Origin: Ch67 sp964491665
GTDB lineage: Bacteria; Pseudomonadota; Gammaproteobacteria; Pseudomonadales; Ketobacteraceae
NCBI GenBank assembly: GCA_964491665.1
Contig: CAZBII010000003.1
Coordinates: 19,753-83,752, forward strand
DNA: 64,000 nt
Direction of reading: 5' to 3'
Below the pieces are notes generated by a model. The model did not search any database, was not told the DNA's origin, and saw only the letters and a list, made by a program, of their open reading frames with translations. Positions within the stretch are counted from its first letter, which is position 1. Each line of letters starts with the position of its first letter. Made by a program: the position numbers and the translations under genes. Positions 44,995 to 56,692 of this stretch are shown one piece after another.

Positions 44995-45425
44995 GGTCTA
45001 TTCCATACGTTTTATAGGTTTTGTTAGAAAATCAACTGAACCACATGTACTGCTGACTGGCAAGTCATAATCTTCCAATTCAGCAACCGGCATGACGGCT
45101 GCCAGCACATCAATGATAGACAGGGATCTGACTTTTTATCCGGGGCCGACAGGCATCCGCGATATCTATCTGTCACCACAGAAATTCTGCCGTCTGGCAT
45201 AAACGCAAAGACAATCGCGTCCATTTCTGCACTGTTTTAGCCACGTCACAAAATCGTCGCGCTTTTTCTTCACCACGCCAGAAATGCGATCCGGGTCAAC
45301 ATTCGCAACAGGCGCGACAGGAATTCGTCTTCTAGATTTCAACTCAGTTGAGGCGGCCGACCCATCCGGCAAAACGGGCAGCCACTCTGTTTTCACTTGA
45401 AGTTTGTATTCCCAGGAGAAGTCCC
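44995..45425. other. Gene-free, AT-richer interval
   Basis: About 430 bases between divergent genes, visibly lower in GC than the flanks. On the minus strand two short open stretches in different frames (45166-45450 and 45024-45224) read like one disrupted sequence: VVKKKRDDFVTWLKQC then, after a frame change near 45200, FAFMPDGRISVVTDRY. That may be a decayed gene, but no family is recognised. The promoter of the lipoprotein gene should lie at the right end. Confidence 0.35.
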
Positions 45426-46430
45426 ATGTTCCGTTGCGTCCCGGCTGCAAAAATCGCTCTGCTCACCGCCTCCATTGCCGCGCTCACTGCTTGCGGCGGC
45501 GGCAGCAGCGGCACCTCCACCAGTGCTGGCGACAGCGCACCTGTCATGCAGCAAGGCCAGTTCCTCGACAGCGCCGTGTCCGGCCTGTACTACGAAACCG
45601 ACAGCCTGTTCGGCTACACCGGCCTCAACGGCGAATTCAGCTACATGCCGGGCGAAAGCGTACGCTTCTATCTGGGCAGCACGCTGCTGGGTGAAACCAC
45701 CGCGCAGGATGAGGTCACTCCGCTCGACCTGATGACCTCGCAGGATCACCCGGACAAACTCGCCAACGTGCTGCGTGCGCTGCAGACCATCGACGAGGAT
45801 TCCGATCCCAGCAATGGCATCCAGATCAACAACGTCGCACAGGATTATCTCGACCAGTATGTGCTGCCGATCAACCAGCCGGCCGTACTGTTCGAAGCCA
45901 ACGAAACCATCCAGGACATGATTGTTGCGATCACCAACGGCACCGGTCTGAAAGATGCCGTGGATTCCTTCATCCACTTCCGCGAAACGCTGCTGCTATC
46001 GCGTCGCAACACCAGCGAAACGGTGCTGCTGAATCTGCTTGGCACCACCTGGGATGCTGAAGTTTCATCTACCGCCTGCGATGCCAGCGTGAAAGCGAAT
46101 CTGGTGTACCGCTTCAATTCTCTGGGCGTCACCACCAGCGGCTACCATCGCGTGATCACCACCGTGGACGAAGACACCGGTGAAACCAGCTGCAAGAAAA
46201 CCGGCAACGGCATCCTGTTCAGCACTTACGAAACCGATGCACTGTTCAGCTGCGCCAACCAGTGCATTGATTCCGATCTCAACCGCGTGATCATGGACAG
46301 CGACGAAAACGGCGACGTGATCACCACCATGAATTACGACGCACTCAACAACCAGATCACCATTCGCGTCACCCGCACCGTCGGCGAGGAGAACGTCACC
46401 ACTACCAAGGTGCTGACCCGCCGCGGCTGA
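45426..46430 (+). CDS. Lipoprotein of unknown function
   Basis: Exported lipoprotein of 334 residues; lipobox LTAC-G at about residue 23 followed by GGGSSG, a typical linker. A strong ribosome binding site (AGGAGAAG) fixes the ATG at 45426. Residues about 40-120 (FLDSAVSGLYYETDSLFGYTGLNGEFSYMPGE) resemble a domain seen at the start of many surface lipoproteins of aquatic gammaproteobacteria. Four cysteines sit in the C-terminal half (SSTACDAS, SCKK, SCANQCID). Function unknown. Terminator follows. Confidence 0.8.
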   Translation: MFRCVPAAKIALLTASIAALTACGGGSSGTSTSAGDSAPVMQQGQFLDSAVSGLYYETDSLFGYTGLNGEFSYMPGESVRFYLGSTLLGETTAQDEVTPLDLMTSQDHPDKLANVLRALQTIDEDSDPSNGIQINNVAQDYLDQYVLPINQPAVLFEANETIQDMIVAITNGTGLKDAVDSFIHFRETLLLSRRNTSETVLLNLLGTTWDAEVSSTACDASVKANLVYRFNSLGVTTSGYHRVITTVDEDTGETSCKKTGNGILFSTYETDALFSCANQCIDSDLNRVIMDSDENGDVITTMNYDALNNQITIRVTRTVGEENVTTTKVLTRRG

Positions 46431-46461
46431 TTTGCTGAAAGTCCCCACCTCGCAATGGGAT

Positions 46462-46493
46462 GGCTGTGAAGTTCGCTTCGCAGCCTTTTTTTT
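46462..46493 (+). terminator. Intrinsic terminator after the lipoprotein gene
   Basis: GGCTGTGAAG-TTCG-CTTCGCAGCC stem with a UUCG tetraloop and one U-G pair, followed by eight T. Confidence 0.9.
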
Positions 46494-46577
46494 GTGGCGC
46501 CACGGCACTGGATGCCTGTCATGACCAGCTTGCTATAATGCGAGGCACTGTCTGTTGCCCACTGCGAGCCACACGCC

Positions 46578-47630
46578 ATGACCACCGATTCACACGTCAA
46601 AGCCCGCCAACTGCTGGACGCGCAGGTACGTTTCTGGCTGCAGGAACTGTCACCGCAACGTCTGGCCGGCATCGTGCGTGAAGAGACCGCGTTTCTCTAT
46701 CAGGCACTGGACCGCATCACGCTGGCCGACGCCGTCAGCGCCGACAAGATCAAGGGCACTGCCCACCGCTACGCACTGGAAATGGAAATCGGCGGCGCCA
46801 TTCCGGAACTGTTCGGTGAAATCGCCGATCTCGTCTACAACCATCCGGCGCAGGACACCACCCGCATCAGCGACATTTTCCCCAGCCGTCTGGCGCAGGA
46901 ATTTCTGGAAAAGATTTTTGAATCCGGCAGCCAGCTGGATCGCGCCATCAGCCAGATCCAGCGCAGCGCGCCGTTCAGGGAATTTCTCGCCGATGTGTCG
47001 CTGCTGGTACTGAAAGGCTATCTGCAGGAGAAGAACCGGCAATACACGACGCTACCGCTGATCGGTTCCGGTTTACGCCGCGCCGGTAAACTTGTACAGG
47101 ATCGGCGCCCGCAGTGGCAGGAATCGCTGGAACAGTCGTCGCACAGCCTGCTGCAGCGCAGCATTGGCAAAACCGTGCAGATGCTGGACCAGCTGCTGGA
47201 TCAGGACAGTTATCGCGAACAGGCACTCGCTGCCACGCTCAACCTGTGGGACGAAATCAGCACCTGGCCGGTCGCCCGCTTCCGCGATTTCACCAGCGAA
47301 AACGACCTGCAGGAACTGATGGTGCTGGGTTATGAATTCTGGCGCGAATTCCGCGAGTCCGAGTACCTGAAAAACATCATCGACGCTGCCGTGGATTTTT
47401 TCTTCGAAAAATACGGCGAGGATTCCCTGCAGAAAATCATCAGCGAAATGGGTGTCACCTACGAAATGATCGAGGCGGAGTTTCTGAACTACAGTGACGA
47501 TGTGGCGGCTTTCGCCATCCACCAGGGTTATGCGGAGGCGCTGATCCGGCGCCATCTGGAACGTTTCTATTTCAGTGCGGACACGCTGGCACTGCTGGCA
47601 GAACCGGCAGCGCCAACTGCAGCCGACTGA
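46578..47630 (+). CDS. Conserved helical protein of unknown function
   Basis: Protein of 350 residues, not recognised as a named family. No signal peptide or membrane helix. Predicted almost all helical with many Leu/Gln/Glu heptad-like stretches (LLQRSIGKTVQMLDQLLDQ). The C-terminus has acidic-aromatic runs (DAAVDFFFEKYG, VTYEMIEAEFLNYSDDV). A TATAAT at 46534-46539, about 39 bases before the ATG, is a plausible -10. It stands alone between a terminator and the convergent GNAT gene, so context gives no function. Confidence 0.75.
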   Translation: MTTDSHVKARQLLDAQVRFWLQELSPQRLAGIVREETAFLYQALDRITLADAVSADKIKGTAHRYALEMEIGGAIPELFGEIADLVYNHPAQDTTRISDIFPSRLAQEFLEKIFESGSQLDRAISQIQRSAPFREFLADVSLLVLKGYLQEKNRQYTTLPLIGSGLRRAGKLVQDRRPQWQESLEQSSHSLLQRSIGKTVQMLDQLLDQDSYREQALAATLNLWDEISTWPVARFRDFTSENDLQELMVLGYEFWREFRESEYLKNIIDAAVDFFFEKYGEDSLQKIISEMGVTYEMIEAEFLNYSDDVAAFAIHQGYAEALIRRHLERFYFSADTLALLAEPAAPTAAD

Positions 47631-47638
47631 ACCTTTTT

Positions 47639-48100
47639 TCAGCCTGCCGTTTTGTAGTTCTTCATCCTGCGATGCACGATGCCGGCGTCGATGTACTGCT
47701 CGCCATAGACGTGAAAACCGAATTTTTCGTAGAAGCGGGTTTTGTCGATCTGCGCTTCCAGGGCAATGCGTTCACAACCGCTGGCCTTGATGGACTCGAT
47801 CACCGCCCGGAACAGGCGCCCGCCCACGCCCCGCCCGCGAAAACTCCTGCGCACCGCAAAGCGGCCGATCTTGGCGTGCTCCGGCAGATACAGTACCCGC
47901 AGGGTCGCCACCACATTGCCTTCCAGCACCATCACGAAATGAGTGGCCACCCGGTCCAGATCGTCATACTCATCGGCGTGGGACACCCCCTGTTCCAGCA
48001 TGAACACCTCCCGCCGCAGGCCAAACGCCAGATTGGCCAGATCGCTGTAGGCAGGCACCGCCAGGACAGTCTCGGTACTGGGTGAAACCGGATGGGACAT
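47639..48100 (-). CDS. GNAT-family N-acetyltransferase
   Basis: Acetyltransferase of 153 residues, ElaA/YjcF-like. The N-terminal LRREVFMLEQGVSHADEYDDLD, the acetyl-CoA loop RRSFRGRGVGGRLF (R-x-x-G-x-G) and the C-terminal FYEKFGFHVYGEQYIDAGIVHRRM are all family features. Converges on the helical protein gene with eight bases between stops. Acceptor unknown. Confidence 0.9.
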   Translation of the reverse strand: MSHPVSPSTETVLAVPAYSDLANLAFGLRREVFMLEQGVSHADEYDDLDRVATHFVMVLEGNVVATLRVLYLPEHAKIGRFAVRRSFRGRGVGGRLFRAVIESIKASGCERIALEAQIDKTRFYEKFGFHVYGEQYIDAGIVHRRMKNYKTAG

Positions 48101-48219
48101 AACTAATTCCTTTTGAGTCAGAAGGTTACTCTCTGCATGCTGGTTATCAGCTTAGCAGGGCTGCAGCGGCTTTGAAGCACGTACAATGCTTTCTGCTGCG
48201 CATTTACATTATTAATATT

Positions 48220-48249
48220 TTGTCCAAAGTATTTTACATATTTTATCTT
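48220..48249 (+). promoter_or_regulatory. Candidate promoter in an AT-rich gap
   Basis: The 237-base gap between the GNAT gene and the next plus-strand gene contains a strongly AT-rich block (48201-48250). TTGTCC and TATCTT, 18 bases apart, form a reasonable sigma-70 pair. The gap is otherwise empty. Confidence 0.4.
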
Positions 48250-48337
48250 TTGTCACAGAATCCGGCCAAGCACAGCCACCTGTGACACCGGGGCGCGCCC
48301 GGACATAACAACAAGAACCGGACACATGAGGGGAACC

Positions 48338-49081
48338 ATGTCAGCCCAAGCCATCTACCGGCGCCTGCCGCTGATCAACAGCGAGGTCTCGCTGCTGATC
48401 GCCATTCTCGCCTTTCTGATTTCCTCGGTCGGCTTCTGCGGCGGCCTTGCCGTGCACTTCTACGACGTCGACATCACCACCATGGCCTACGTCAGCTTCT
48501 GGGTGTTCGACGTGTCGATGTACGGCATGCTGCTGGTGCCCTGGCTGAAACTGCCCGCACTGGCCCGTTACACCCGCTACCAGCGCCTGCAATTCATGGT
48601 GGAAATCTGGGTCTGGTATTACGCGCTGATTGCGCTGACCTACGAAATTCCCTGGGTGTTCGGCTATGACGAAATTGCGTATGCGGAAGACCAGCTGTGG
48701 GCCTATCCCTGGTGGTCGTACATTCACGGTGGCGACATCCGCTATCTGCATGTGGACCTGCATGTGCTGTTCTCGGAAGTGTGGGCCTGTCTCAACGCGG
48801 CGATTGCTGCCGTGGCGCTGTGGATCTGGTACCGCTCGAAGCGCACCAGTCCCGCTGCCGTCTACATGCTGATGTTCTGCGCCGGCATGCACATCGCGCC
48901 GACAGTGCAGTATTACTCGCTGGAAGCATTCCACTCGTTCCCGAACGTCGACACCGGCAACATCCACAACTTCTGGGGCAAATTCATTTTCTCCAACAGC
49001 CCGTGGTTGCTGATGCCGTTTGTGGTGTTCACCTGGGGCACCCAAGCGCTGCCGCGCCTGTATGGCGCTGTCAAGGACTGA
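48338..49081 (+). CDS. Emopamil-binding-protein/EXPERA-like membrane protein
   Basis: Six-helix membrane protein of 247 residues. From memory of human EBP, the order of features matches: an acidic helix (YEIPWVFGYDE), GDIRYLHVDLHVLFSE comparable to GDSRY...METITA of EBP, a QYY helix, then HNFWGKFIFSNSPWLLMP comparable to the NxxW helix. EBP is a sterol delta8-delta7 isomerase; the histidine of its active site is not obvious here, and no sterol genes are near, so the activity is unknown. Start at 48338 preferred over 48326. Probably co-transcribed with the next gene. Confidence 0.6.
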   Translation: MSAQAIYRRLPLINSEVSLLIAILAFLISSVGFCGGLAVHFYDVDITTMAYVSFWVFDVSMYGMLLVPWLKLPALARYTRYQRLQFMVEIWVWYYALIALTYEIPWVFGYDEIAYAEDQLWAYPWWSYIHGGDIRYLHVDLHVLFSEVWACLNAAIAAVALWIWYRSKRTSPAAVYMLMFCAGMHIAPTVQYYSLEAFHSFPNVDTGNIHNFWGKFIFSNSPWLLMPFVVFTWGTQALPRLYGAVKD

Positions 49082-49151
49082 TCCGGTGCGCATCTGCTGC
49101 GAACATTCCAACAACAAACCAAACCGATTCTTACCCAAGGGGGAAATTCCC

Positions 49152-49928
49152 ATGTTGCAGAAACTGAGTCTGGCCGCCGCACTGTGCGCAGCCATCGCCA
49201 CACCGGCCATCACCTTTGCCGGCGAACTGCCCTCCCACGCCGATCTGCGCAGCAAACTGCAATCGGTAGTGGGTTCCGGCAACGGCGGTTTTGAAACGCA
49301 GATGTGGGCGGCGATTGTGGATCGCGATGGCGTGGTGCGCGCCGTGGTGTATTCCGGCAAGGAACGTGGCGACCAGTGGCCCGGCAGCCGCGTGATTTCA
49401 GCGCAGAAAGCCAACACCGCCAACGCGTTCAGCCTGCCGGACCTGGCATTGTCCAGCGCCAACCTGTACGCCGCCGTGCAACCGGAAGAAGGCAGCCTGT
49501 ACGGACTGCAGTTTTCCAATCCGGTGGATGTGTCAGTGGCCTACGGTGGCGACGCGACAGATTACGGCACGGAAAAAGATCCGATGGTGGGCAAAAAAAT
49601 CGGCGGCGTGAATGTGTTTGGCGGCGGCGTGCCGCTGTATGACGAAACCGGCAAACTGCTGGGCGCGCTGGGCGTGAGCGGCGACACTTCCTGCGCGGAT
49701 CACAACATTGCCTGGAAACTGCGGCACGAACTGGAACTGGATTACGTGCCCGCCGGCGTCAATGAAATCAAGGGGAAAATCCACGCGACCGATGACAACA
49801 TCGTGTACGACGACGTGAAGTGGGCGCATCCGGTGTGCAGCGACAAATCGCGGGAAGTGGCGGAGAAATTCTACAAGACCCGTCCCACCCGGCCGTTCCC
49901 CGGCAATCACGTCCGCCGCGAACCGTAA
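49152..49928 (+). CDS. HbpS/GlcG-like (DUF336) secreted protein
   Basis: Exported protein of 258 residues. The ATG at 49152 has a GGGGGAAA ribosome binding site and a signal peptide ending TFA-G. The GlcG/HbpS fold is seen in MWAAIVDRDGVVRAVVYSG, the SAQKANTANAF helix and GGVPLYDETGKLLGALGVSGDTSCADHNIAWKLR. Family members bind heme or cobalamin-like ligands or are of unknown role. Extra C-terminal 60 residues are not typical. Likely in an operon with the EBP-like gene, 70 bases upstream. Confidence 0.8.
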   Translation: MLQKLSLAAALCAAIATPAITFAGELPSHADLRSKLQSVVGSGNGGFETQMWAAIVDRDGVVRAVVYSGKERGDQWPGSRVISAQKANTANAFSLPDLALSSANLYAAVQPEEGSLYGLQFSNPVDVSVAYGGDATDYGTEKDPMVGKKIGGVNVFGGGVPLYDETGKLLGALGVSGDTSCADHNIAWKLRHELELDYVPAGVNEIKGKIHATDDNIVYDDVKWAHPVCSDKSREVAEKFYKTRPTRPFPGNHVRREP

Positions 49929-49934
49929 TGCAGT

Positions 49935-49971
49935 TGCAGTCAGGGCGTCCGCTGCGTTCGCCCTGACTGCA
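49935..49971 (+). terminator. Strong hairpin after the HbpS-like gene
   Basis: Perfect 13-bp arms TGCAGTCAGGGCG / CGCCCTGACTGCA with an 11-base loop, starting six bases after the stop. The T-tract is poor, so Rho-independent action is likely but weak. Confidence 0.65.
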
Positions 49972-50021
49972 GCATCCGTTTATAATCGGCCATCGCTTTT
50001 TCCCGCGGATGTTTTCACCCG

Positions 50022-50612
50022 ATGCAGGCAACCTATCCTTCCTACGAAGATGTGCTGAAAGCCAGAATCATGGACGCCGCCATCGTCTGCATGAAAGAAA
50101 AAGGCATCGACAAAACCCGCATTGGCGACATCGCCACCGTGCTCGGCATTTCCCGCCAGACCATCTACAACTATTTCGCCAGCAAGAACGTACTGTTCGA
50201 CGCCATTCTGTCGCGCGAGGCCGTTGCGCTGGCCGACCGGATTGCGCGCCACATCGAACCGTTCAAGACACTGGACGATCAGTTCACGCAGGCCTTTCTG
50301 TGTGCGGTCGAGGAGATTCCACGCAATCCGGTGCTGTCCCATCTGATCACCAGCGGCGGACAGTTTCTGCAGGAAGTGGGGCATTCGCGGGAACGCATGC
50401 AGGCGTTTGGTGAGCTGGTGCTGTATCAGATGTTTGCCGCGCATCCGGAACTGCGGCAGGACTCGCAGGAAATCTGCGAATTCCTGTCACGCAACATCAT
50501 TTCGTTTCTGGTGATGCCCGATCCGAATCCGCGCTCGCCGGTGGAGCTGGAAGGTTATGTGAGAAGACGGTTGCTGCCGGGGTTGGGCATTTTGTCGCAG
50601 CCGCCCGCCTGA
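50022..50612 (+). CDS. TetR-family transcriptional regulator
   Basis: Repressor-type protein of 196 residues with an N-terminal helix-turn-helix (IMDAAIVCMKEKGIDKTRIGDIATVLGISRQTIYNYF). The C-terminal ligand domain has no recognised subfamily. It lies behind the EBP-like and HbpS-like genes and is the natural candidate to control them, although a hairpin separates them. Confidence 0.88.
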   Translation: MQATYPSYEDVLKARIMDAAIVCMKEKGIDKTRIGDIATVLGISRQTIYNYFASKNVLFDAILSREAVALADRIARHIEPFKTLDDQFTQAFLCAVEEIPRNPVLSHLITSGGQFLQEVGHSRERMQAFGELVLYQMFAAHPELRQDSQEICEFLSRNIISFLVMPDPNPRSPVELEGYVRRRLLPGLGILSQPPA

Positions 50613-50664
50613 TTGCATTACTGGCCACTTTAGCTGGCCATATTCCTGGACAGGCACACCGTAA

Positions 50665-50700
50665 CAGTCTGCGCGCCGGTGTCGTCAGCCGCACAGACTG
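50665..50700. repeat. Inverted repeat between tetR and hisF
   Basis: CAGTCTGCG and CGCACAGACTG arms (one bulge) in the 97-base gap between convergent genes; possible terminator without T-tract. Confidence 0.4.
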
Positions 50701-50709
50701 CCACTGCTT

Positions 50710-51486
50710 TCAATCCAGCCGCATCTCGATACCCTGCGCGGCCATGAACTGCTTGGCCTGCTGGATGCTGTATTCGCCGAAGTGAAAAATGCTGGCGGCC
50801 AGCACAGCATCAGCCTTGCCCAGGGTCACACCGTCCGCCAGATGCTGCAGGTTGCCCACGCCGCCGGACGCAATCACCGGCACCGCCACCGCGTCGCTGA
50901 TAGCGCGGGTCACGTCCAGATCAAAACCGTTCTTGGTGCCATCGCGATCCATGCTGGTGAGCAGGATTTCCCCCGCGCCCAATGCCACCATTTTCTTCGC
51001 CCACTCCACCGCGTCGAGTCCGGTTGGCTTGCGACCGCCGTGGGTGAAGATTTCCCAGCGGTTCACTGCACCGGGTGCGCTGACTTTCTTCGCATCGATG
51101 GCCACGACAATGCACTGGGAACCGAATTTCGCGGCGGCCTCGCCGACAAAGTCCGGATTGAACACTGCAGCGGTGTTGATGCTGACCTTGTCCGCGCCGG
51201 CATTGAGCATGGTGCGAATATCTTCCAGCTTGCGGATGCCGCCGCCGACGGTGAGCGGAATGAACACCTGGCTCGCCATTTTTTCCACGGTGTGCACCAT
51301 GGTGTCGCGGCCTTCGTGGCTGGCGGTGATGTCGAGGAAGGTGATTTCGTCGGCGCCCTGCTCGTCGTAACGGCGGGCGATTTCCACCGGATCACCGGCG
51401 TCGCGAATATCGAGAAACTGTACGCCTTTCACCACGCGCCCGTTGTCGACGTCGAGACAGGGAATGATGCGTTTGGCCAGCCCCAT
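50710..51486 (-). CDS. hisF: Imidazole glycerol phosphate synthase cyclase subunit HisF
   Basis: TIM-barrel enzyme of 258 residues. IIPCLDVDNGRVVKGVQF opens the barrel with catalytic Asp11, and the second half repeats the pattern (LTSMDRDGTKNGFDL) with phosphate loops ASGGVGN and TVGGGIR. Works with HisH to form imidazole glycerol phosphate and AICAR. Last gene of hisBHAF, three bases after hisA. Confidence 0.98.
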   Translation of the reverse strand: MGLAKRIIPCLDVDNGRVVKGVQFLDIRDAGDPVEIARRYDEQGADEITFLDITASHEGRDTMVHTVEKMASQVFIPLTVGGGIRKLEDIRTMLNAGADKVSINTAAVFNPDFVGEAAAKFGSQCIVVAIDAKKVSAPGAVNRWEIFTHGGRKPTGLDAVEWAKKMVALGAGEILLTSMDRDGTKNGFDLDVTRAISDAVAVPVIASGGVGNLQHLADGVTLGKADAVLAASIFHFGEYSIQQAKQFMAAQGIEMRLD

Positions 51487-51489
51487 TTT

Positions 51490-52239
51490 TTACGCTCCCT
51501 TGCCGGCCAGGAAGGCGTCGGCAAACGCCTGGGCTTCGCGCAGATCGAGTGTGCCTTCATAAATCGCGCGACCGGTAATCGCGCCGGCAATGCCCTGATC
51601 CGCCACCGCCAGCAGCTGCTTCACGTCGTCGATGTTGGTGACGCCACCCGAAGCAATCACCGGAATGTTGATCGCGCGCGCCAGATTCACCGTGGCTTCA
51701 ATGTTGACGCCCTGCATCATGCCGTCGCGGGCGATGTCGGTGTACACGATCGCGCTGACGCCGTCGTCTTCAAACTGCTTGGCACAATCCACCGCCTGCA
51801 TCTCCGAAACTTCCGCCCAGCCATCGGTGGCCACCAGGCCATTTTTCGCGTCGATGCCGACGATGATGTGGCCGGGAAAGGCGTTGCAGGCAATCTTCAC
51901 GAACGACGGCTGCTTCACCGCCTTGGTGCCGATGATGACGTAGGTGACGCCCGCATTCAGGTAGGTTTCGATGGTGTCCATCAGACGGATGCCGCCGCCA
52001 ATCTGGATCGGCAGGTTGGGATATTTCTTCGCGATGGCTTCCACCACGCCGGCGTTTACCGGCTCGCCTTCAAAGGCACCGTTCAAATCGACGAGGTGCA
52101 GACGGCGCGCGCCCTGCTCCACCCACTGGTCGGCCATGGCGACAGGGTCGTTGGAGAACACGGTGGCGTCGTCCATCAGGCCCTGACGCAGGCGTACGCA
52201 TTTTCCGTCTTTGAGATCGATGGCGGGAATGATCAGCAT
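51490..52239 (-). CDS. hisA: ProFAR isomerase HisA
   Basis: TIM-barrel isomerase of 249 residues in histidine synthesis, paralogous to HisF: IIPAIDLKDGKCVRLRQG with the catalytic Asp, GGGIRLMDTIE, and YTDIARDGMMQGVN. Located between hisH and hisF. Confidence 0.98.
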   Translation of the reverse strand: MLIIPAIDLKDGKCVRLRQGLMDDATVFSNDPVAMADQWVEQGARRLHLVDLNGAFEGEPVNAGVVEAIAKKYPNLPIQIGGGIRLMDTIETYLNAGVTYVIIGTKAVKQPSFVKIACNAFPGHIIVGIDAKNGLVATDGWAEVSEMQAVDCAKQFEDDGVSAIVYTDIARDGMMQGVNIEATVNLARAINIPVIASGGVTNIDDVKQLLAVADQGIAGAITGRAIYEGTLDLREAQAFADAFLAGKGA

Positions 52240-52267
52240 GTTGAAGTCTCTTTGGTTGGTGCGTGGT

Positions 52268-52918
52268 TCAGGCTTGCCCGTCCCACTCCATGAAATTCTG
52301 CAGCAGGGTCAGACCTGCCTTCTGGCTTTTTTCCGGATGGAACTGCACGGCGAACACGTTCTCGCGCCCCAGTGCAGCGGTGAACGGCACGCCATATTCG
52401 CAGCGGCCGGTCATCAGTTTTTCATCGTCCAGCCGGATGTAATAGCTGTGCACGAAATAGAAACGCGCGCCGTCGGCGATGTTGCGCCACAGCGGATGCG
52501 GCCGGGTCTGCTGTATCTGGTTCCAGCCCATGTGCGGCACTTTCAGTTTTTCACCGCTGGCGTCATGCAGGTTGTCGCCGAAAAATTTCACCTGGCCGGC
52601 AAACAGGTTGAGGCAGTCGACGCCGCCGTTTTCTTCACTGTGCGTCATCAGGCTCTGCATGCCCACGCAGATGCCCAGCAGCGGTTTGGCTTGCGCAGCC
52701 TCGCGCACCACTTCGTCCAAGCCCAGCCGCAAAATTTCACCCATGCAGTCGCGAATGGCACCGACGCCGGGGAACACCACACGGTCGGCAGACAGAATGG
52801 TTTTCGCATCCGCCGTGACGATCACGCGCGCGCCCGGTGCCACTTTCTCCAGCGCCTTGGCTGCGCTGTGCAGATTGCCCATGCCGTAGTCGATGACGGC
52901 AACCGTTGTCCTGCTCAC
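52268..52918 (-). CDS. hisH: Imidazole glycerol phosphate synthase glutaminase subunit HisH
   Basis: Class-I glutamine amidotransferase of 216 residues feeding ammonia to HisF. The nucleophile is in GICVGMQ, and the His-Glu pair is in QFHPEKSQ. The GTG start overlaps the hisB stop (GTGA), giving translational coupling. Confidence 0.97.
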   Translation of the reverse strand: MSRTTVAVIDYGMGNLHSAAKALEKVAPGARVIVTADAKTILSADRVVFPGVGAIRDCMGEILRLGLDEVVREAAQAKPLLGICVGMQSLMTHSEENGGVDCLNLFAGQVKFFGDNLHDASGEKLKVPHMGWNQIQQTRPHPLWRNIADGARFYFVHSYYIRLDDEKLMTGRCEYGVPFTAALGRENVFAVQFHPEKSQKAGLTLLQNFMEWDGQA

Positions 52919-53508
52919 AGCACGCCCTTGGTGGACGGCGTCACGCCGCCCATGCGCTCGTCACGCTCCACCGCTACCCGCAGGGCGCGGCCGAAAGCCT
53001 TGAAAATGGTTTCCGCCTGATGGTGGGCGTTCTTGCCCTTCAGGTTGTCGATGTGCAGGGTGATGGCGGCGTGGTTGACCAGGCCGTGGAAAAATTCGGA
53101 GAACAGGTCGACGTCGAAGCTGCCGATCATGGCGCGGGTGAAGGTGCAGTTGAGGTCGAGACCGGGGCGGCCGGACAGGTCCAGCACCACGCGGGACAGG
53201 GCCTCGTCCAGCGGCACATAGGCGTGACCGTAACGGCGCAGGCCCTTCTTGTCACCCCAGGCTTTGGCCAGCGCCTGACCCAGGGTAATGCCGATGTCTT
53301 CCACCGTGTGGTGGGCGTCGATGTGCAGGTCGCCCTTGGCGACGATTTCGATGTCGATCAGGCCGTGACGGGCCACCTGATCCAGCATGTGTTCCAGAAA
53401 GGGCACCCCGGTGTCCAGCTTGCACTGGCCGGTGCCGTCCAGGTTGACGGCGACGGTGATCTGGGTTTCCAGCGTGTTGCGCTCCACGCGGGCACTGCGT
53501 TGCGACAT
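52915..53508 (-). CDS. hisB: Imidazoleglycerol-phosphate dehydratase HisB
   Basis: Monofunctional dehydratase of 197 residues (no N-terminal phosphatase domain as in enterics). Metal-binding motifs EHMLDQVARHG, DAHHTVED, HHQAETIFKAFG and the C-terminal STKGVL are present. The ATG at 53508 follows a TATAAT by 32 bases; upstream in-frame starts would overlap that promoter. Confidence 0.97.
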   Translation of the reverse strand: MSQRSARVERNTLETQITVAVNLDGTGQCKLDTGVPFLEHMLDQVARHGLIDIEIVAKGDLHIDAHHTVEDIGITLGQALAKAWGDKKGLRRYGHAYVPLDEALSRVVLDLSGRPGLDLNCTFTRAMIGSFDVDLFSEFFHGLVNHAAITLHIDNLKGKNAHHQAETIFKAFGRALRVAVERDERMGGVTPSTKGVL

Positions 53509-53539
53509 GACGACCTCAGCGGCTTTGGGAAAGGGCGGA

Positions 53540-53545
53540 ATTATA
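53540..53545 (-). promoter_or_regulatory. -10 element of the hisBHAF operon
   Basis: Minus-strand TATAAT preceded by AAATTCGGG. No clear -35. The TATAAT ends 31 bases before the hisB ATG. Confidence 0.55.
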
Positions 53546-53584
53546 CCCGAATTTGGCGGGGGTTGGGGCAGGCAACGGGGCGGA

Positions 53585-56692
<3,108 letters not shown>

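Noticed and set aside
45024..45450. Two small minus-strand proteins upstream of the lipoprotein gene
   Set aside because: No ribosome binding sites, different frames, no family; kept only as a possible decayed gene.
50782..52293. 503-codon plus-strand frame antisense to hisF and hisA
   Set aside because: Spans two convincing minus-strand genes and their junction; composition typical of a shadow.
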